This document shows positions 53,547 to 56,613 of a DNA stretch of 56,613 nucleotides, in pieces. Within the stretch, counting starts at the first letter, position 1. Each line of letters opens with the position of its first letter. Both the position numbers and the translations under genes were made by a program. The notes beneath the pieces were generated by a model. That model did not search any database. It saw only the letters and a list, made by a program, of their open reading frames with translations, and was not told the origin of the DNA. The stretch spans positions 1 through 56,613 of the forward strand of contig CAJUEC010000014.1 in the NCBI GenBank assembly GCA_910585155.1, in the 5' to 3' direction. This DNA comes from an uncultured Oscillospiraceae bacterium. GTDB lineage: Bacteria; Bacillota; Clostridia; Oscillospirales; Oscillospiraceae.

Positions 53547-53623
53547 GGACGATTAGCTCAGCTGGTATGAGCATCCGCTTGACGTGCGGGAGGTCACAGG
53601 TTCGAGTCCTGTATCGTCCACCA
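53547..53623 (+). tRNA. tRNA-Val (anticodon GAC)
   Basis: Cloverleaf of 77 bases: acceptor GGACGAT/ATCGTCC, D-loop TTAGCTCAGCTGGTATGAGC, anticodon loop TTGACGT with GAC in the centre, T-arm CACAGGTTCGAGTCCTGT, and encoded ACCA end. It reads GUC/GUU valine codons. The gene lies at the boundary of GC-rich core DNA and an AT-rich region carrying a defence gene, a frequent integration place. Confidence 0.95.
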
Positions 53624-53628
53624 CACTT

Positions 53629-53679
53629 GAGAAATCCGAACCTTATCCCAATCGGGAATGGGTTCGGATTTCTCGTTTT
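53629..53679 (+). terminator. Terminator after tRNA-Val
   Basis: GAGAAATCCGAACC pairs with GGTTCGGATTTCTC and is followed by GTTTTC. Confidence 0.85.
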
Positions 53680-53707
53680 CATTGAGGATATTGGCGAGGT
53701 ATGAACA

Positions 53708-53738
53708 CAGGGAGGGAAGTGATAGCTTCCCTCCCTGT
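53708..53738 (-). terminator. Terminator of the small ORF
   Basis: CAGGGAGGGAAG / CTTCCCTCCCTG stem directly after the small gene's stop at 53742. Confidence 0.7.
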
Positions 53739-53741
53739 CAG

Positions 53742-53909
53742 TCATTTCTGTTCCTGGCGTTTCTCCCACTCCGCCAGTTCTCGCTGTCCTTCCTCGCTCT
53801 CGTAATACTGCTGGAGCATCGGAAGCATACATCGAGCAATTCGCTGGATTGCGTAGTCTGGGATTTCCAGATCGCTACTGGTTTTATGTTTGTACTGCCG
53901 CTGGGCCAT
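53742..53909 (-). CDS. Small charged protein, 55 residues, unknown
   Basis: A short frame that is easy to miss: it begins MAQRQYKHKTSSDLEI and ends QELAEWEKRQEQK-like, with PDYAIQRIARCMLPMLQQYY in the middle. It has GGAGG six bases before ATG and a terminator directly after the stop, so it is likely a genuine gene. Amphipathic helices and charged ends suggest a small accessory protein of a mobile element, but I cannot assign it. AT-richer surroundings support acquired DNA. Confidence 0.65.
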   Translation of the reverse strand: MAQRQYKHKTSSDLEIPDYAIQRIARCMLPMLQQYYESEEGQRELAEWEKRQEQK

Positions 53910-54425
53910 TCAGTTCCTCCATGTTGTCGATATGAAATTTTCAAGGTACAGTGGTGACTGCGCTGCTATGTTCCAATAAACATTCCTCCCCCGGAAATGG
54001 AATGTGCAGGCGGTGTCAAGATAGTCTTGACTTCGCCTGCACTTTGCTGTCTGTATGAAATTTACAAAATTATTGTATCGAATTTCCAGCGGTCTGTCAA
54101 GCCTTGCGCTGGTAGAAAAAGTAAGGCCCAAAAGGCCCTATGCCGCAAGAGATTCATGCCCGGAATTTGAGACTGTCATATGATTTCTTTTAGCGCCCCC
54201 AAAACGGAGGTTACTCTTTCTTCTTCGCTGCTCTGTATCCAATCCTGCCAGCGTGGACATTTAGAGCCTCACAAACCCTTGCGCCGCAAGGATTTCCCGG
54301 CGTCTATCAGTGGTGGGTGGTATAGTTGGCCCCGGAACAGTAGAAATGCGGTTTTAAGCGTCTACGCTGTCCGTAATTGGGGACTTAAACTGCCTTGAAA
54401 AAGGAGAAAGTTGTCGATATTTACC
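53910..54425. other. AT-rich stretch without a confident gene
   Basis: About 516 bases. A long hairpin GTGCAGGCG-GTGTCAAGA-TAG-TCTTGAC-TT-CGCCTGCAC is at 54004-54042. A 72-codon frame (54180-54398) has no credible ribosome site and is not accepted as a gene. The composition is lower in GC than the core; probably remnants of a mobile element. Confidence 0.5.
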
Positions 54426-54454
54426 TTGAATTTCACAGAGCCGTATGCTATAAT
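54426..54454 (+). promoter_or_regulatory. Promoter of the AIPR gene
   Basis: TTGAAT (54426) and TATAAT (54449) with 17 bases between; the start point would be about 25 bases before the ATG. Confidence 0.85.
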
Positions 54455-54485
54455 CACAATACTAATATCATGGAGGATAAGTAAC

Positions 54486-56327
54486 ATGCTGACTCCTCAG
54501 ATTTCATATGAGTTTATAGCAGAAAAAATTCGCGCAATGAAAGATACATATCCATCACTGCGCAGCAAATCAGATGCGCATGTATTTTCTGCCCTGTGTG
54601 TAAAATCAAATTTCTATAAAAACCCAGCTCTCATCCTTAGTGAAGCAGAACTTGACGATATTATAGTTGACGGGCAGTACGACGGAGGGGTAGATTTTCT
54701 GCTGAGCGATCCCAATACTGAAGGGGCCGATCTTGTTATTGGACAATCAAAGTTCTATGCAGCAATACAATATGATGATGTTCTAAACGCTATGATAAAG
54801 ATGGCGTTGTTTTATAAAGACATGGTTCGGGGGCAGTATGAGCAAGTAAATGCTACAGTACAGCATAGATTTATGACGTTGCAGTCAGATGTTGGCGACG
54901 AGTCGAAAATTCATTTTGTGTTTTATACAAGTGCCCCTCAAGCAGGAATTCGCCGTGATAGAATTGAAAAGAAATTTCGCGAACAGTTTACGGGAATTAG
55001 TAATATTGAAGTGTCCATCCTGTTTGCCGATGATATTGTGGACGAGATTAAAGAGTCAGAATCTAGGCGTCCGACAGTAGAAGCAGGAAAAATCCGTATT
55101 GATGAACACGATAATTATCTTCTTTATGGGGATGGAGCTGCGGTTGTAAATGTTTCAGCATATTCAATAAAGCAGTTGTACGCACAACATAATACAAATC
55201 TACTTGCTCGCAATCTGCGTTATCATGTAGCTGGACGCGATATTGACAACGCCATTAAGGAAACAATCACTAAAGACCCAGATTCTTTTTGGCTCAAAAA
55301 CAATGGCATTACTATTATCTGTGATGATTTTGAAATTGATGGTAAAGAAGTTAAACTGAAAAATTTTTCAATTGTTAACGGAGGGCAAACCACGTACCTA
55401 CTACATAAGAGTACAAACATAAGTAGCGAAAATGATTTATATCTTCCTTGCAAAATTATAAAAATTATTGGTAATACTGAGGATGAAAAAAACCGTTTTA
55501 CCCTGTCCATAGCAAAAGCAACTAATTCTCAGAAAGCAATAAAGCCCGTTGACTTGAAGGCAAATTCACCAGAGCAGATTCGCTTTTCACAGGCGATGCG
55601 TGAGGTTGGTATATTCTATCAAACCAAGCGTGGAGAAACGGTGCCTCGTATGTATAGGGAGCCATATCTTAATACGGATTTGGTTGAAATTGGTAAATCA
55701 TGTTTAGCAGGCATATTTCAGGTGCCTTGCTTAAGCAGAGCCAAGCCGTCATCTCTTTACCAAGAGAAATACTATGAGCCAATATTTAATGGCAATCTAT
55801 CACAAATTGCCAAGTTATGTAAAGAACTGCTTTACATAGATCACTATTTCCGTACTGTGTACCAGAAGAATTTTGATCGCGAAAATAATACTCACCCAAA
55901 TGCCAGTACAAGAATATCCCTTGCCCATAATGCAAGAACAATTTGTGTTGCGTTTGTAGCGTTTGCATCGAGATACAGACAAGAGAATATATCTGTTCAA
56001 GACTTAGCCCCCATCTTCGGACCTTCTTCATCGGAAAGCATTTTAGATGCGCTCTATGAAACCTTTCGGGATCTTGGACAACTTCAGTATTTTATACCAC
56101 CGCAAGTGTTTGATAATAAGGAGCAGTATGACAAGATATTGAGCAAGCTATTTTCCGTTATCATCGAAGCCGGCATTACCAGTTATTCCATCGAGTGCCG
56201 CCACGATTCGACCCTTACGGCTACAAACTACCTTAAGAAGGACAAAAACTATTATGACATCCTTGGGGCGCAATGGTCCAGAATACATGAAGATATTATT
56301 AGAATTTTTGACGAAATTGAAATGTAA
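54486..56327 (+). CDS. AIPR-family abortive-infection protein with N-terminal nuclease-like domain
   Basis: A 613-residue protein of the AIPR (abortive infection phage resistance) family: the hallmark NNGITIICDD (near residue 271) and FSIVNGGQTT (near 297), and later RISLAHNART. Residues 55-90 look like a PD-(D/E)xK-type nuclease half-site: Asp70 in DGGVDFLL, then Gln87-Ser-Lys89 in VIGQSKFY. AIPR proteins often occur in restriction-modification or DISARM-like clusters. ATG 54486 with GGAGG nine bases before; the frame opening at 54411 includes the promoter. GC is far below the core genes. Activity is inferred. Confidence 0.88.
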   Translation: MLTPQISYEFIAEKIRAMKDTYPSLRSKSDAHVFSALCVKSNFYKNPALILSEAELDDIIVDGQYDGGVDFLLSDPNTEGADLVIGQSKFYAAIQYDDVLNAMIKMALFYKDMVRGQYEQVNATVQHRFMTLQSDVGDESKIHFVFYTSAPQAGIRRDRIEKKFREQFTGISNIEVSILFADDIVDEIKESESRRPTVEAGKIRIDEHDNYLLYGDGAAVVNVSAYSIKQLYAQHNTNLLARNLRYHVAGRDIDNAIKETITKDPDSFWLKNNGITIICDDFEIDGKEVKLKNFSIVNGGQTTYLLHKSTNISSENDLYLPCKIIKIIGNTEDEKNRFTLSIAKATNSQKAIKPVDLKANSPEQIRFSQAMREVGIFYQTKRGETVPRMYREPYLNTDLVEIGKSCLAGIFQVPCLSRAKPSSLYQEKYYEPIFNGNLSQIAKLCKELLYIDHYFRTVYQKNFDRENNTHPNASTRISLAHNARTICVAFVAFASRYRQENISVQDLAPIFGPSSSESILDALYETFRDLGQLQYFIPPQVFDNKEQYDKILSKLFSVIIEAGITSYSIECRHDSTLTATNYLKKDKNYYDILGAQWSRIHEDIIRIFDEIEM

Positions 56328-56613
56328 ACTTTGAAGAGTAATCTGAGAGATCGAATACCGTTGAACCTATTTACGGGCAATGCAAGTATGGCCACACAAT
56401 GTAAACTGGCAAGCAGGGCAAAGCGGTACCCACTTTGCAAAATTGAGCAATCACGCCACAGGCGTGATTGCTCAATTTACTTGTTGGGGCCAGCCCAAAA
56501 CCCGGAGTGCACAATAAATTGTGCGGCTGCGCATCCCTGACGGGACGCTTTTTTGTTCGGATAAGGTAAGATAAGTTGCGCAAATTGAATCAGAGCAAAA
56601 AAAGACATGGTTT
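56328..56613 (+). other. Downstream of the AIPR gene, with terminator hairpin
   Basis: AAATTGAGCAATCACGCC pairs with GGCGTGATTGCTCAATTT around ACA at 56440-56478, a probable terminator. No gene is supported in the rest of this 286-base stretch; a 70-codon minus-strand frame (56371-56583) has no supporting features. Confidence 0.65.

Noticed and set aside
54180..54398. 72-codon + frame before the AIPR gene
   Set aside because: No ribosome site, no recognisable protein, and the sequence is probably mobile-element residue.
56371..56583. 70-codon minus frame at the right edge
   Set aside because: It spans the AIPR terminator hairpin and shows no supporting start signal.

Overview
The window looks like the chromosome of a spore-forming anaerobic, GC-rich Firmicute of the Oscillospirales (Flavonifractor / Lawsonibacter / Pseudoflavonifractor-like). 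The reasons are an SpoVAC spore protein, a Bcd-EtfAB cluster typical of butyrate producers, an anaerobic sulfatase-maturating radical SAM enzyme, tripartite and branched-chain amino-acid transporters, S-layer-homology domains and very GC-rich coding DNA. The last 3 kb, right of a tRNA-Val, is clearly AT-richer and looks acquired. The genus call is my recognition, not a search result.

Layout. 1-5.9 kb (+): sugar/uronate operon (SDR dehydrogenase end, RpiB-like isomerase resembling DhuI, discoidin-like protein, YhcH-family protein, MATE exporter, frameshifted GH2 glycosidase). 6.1-12.9 kb (-): tripartite transporter TctC-TctB-TctA followed by a cytoplasmic Cys-type sulfatase, then a GntR/LacI-type regulator and the sulfatase-maturating enzyme, which reads as an organosulfate uptake and desulfation unit. 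13.2-18.2 kb: a membrane-anchored GH3 and a GHKL kinase (-) that stops abruptly at a junction with a 5'-truncated second GH3 (+), a rearrangement breakpoint. 18.2-23.4 kb: Pta, an XRE regulator, an MBOAT acyltransferase and its SGNH-like partner. 23.4-28.6 kb: lepA with duplicated fragments of both its ends, then a ParB-like/BMP fusion overlapping a phosphoesterase. 28.8-36.8 kb: DNA maintenance and housekeeping genes (type-4 UDG, tandem-OB protein, PcrA/UvrD helicase, MutY, radical SAM, GNAT, MBL hydrolase). 36.9-39.9 kb: etfB-etfA-bcd. 40.0-46.1 kb: radC, pyrE, spoVAC with a displaced 3' end, a surface phosphodiester glycosidase, a HemW-like protein. 46.3-53.4 kb: hemolysin III, livFGMHK operon, SDR reductase. 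53.5-56.6 kb: tRNA-Val, a small ORF, and an AIPR-family defence protein.

The most unusual signal is a recurring structure at gene ends. lepA (both ends) and spoVAC (3' end) each have an extra short copy of their own terminus, separated from the intact gene by about 120-180 bp of hairpin-rich spacer containing GGGGCCCC. At the 3' ends the displaced copy sits next to the probable original terminator. In spoVAC the differences between the copies are all synonymous. This looks like tiny elements that insert at gene ends and restore the gene with their own version of the terminus. I know of no description of it, and it is inference from sequence only.
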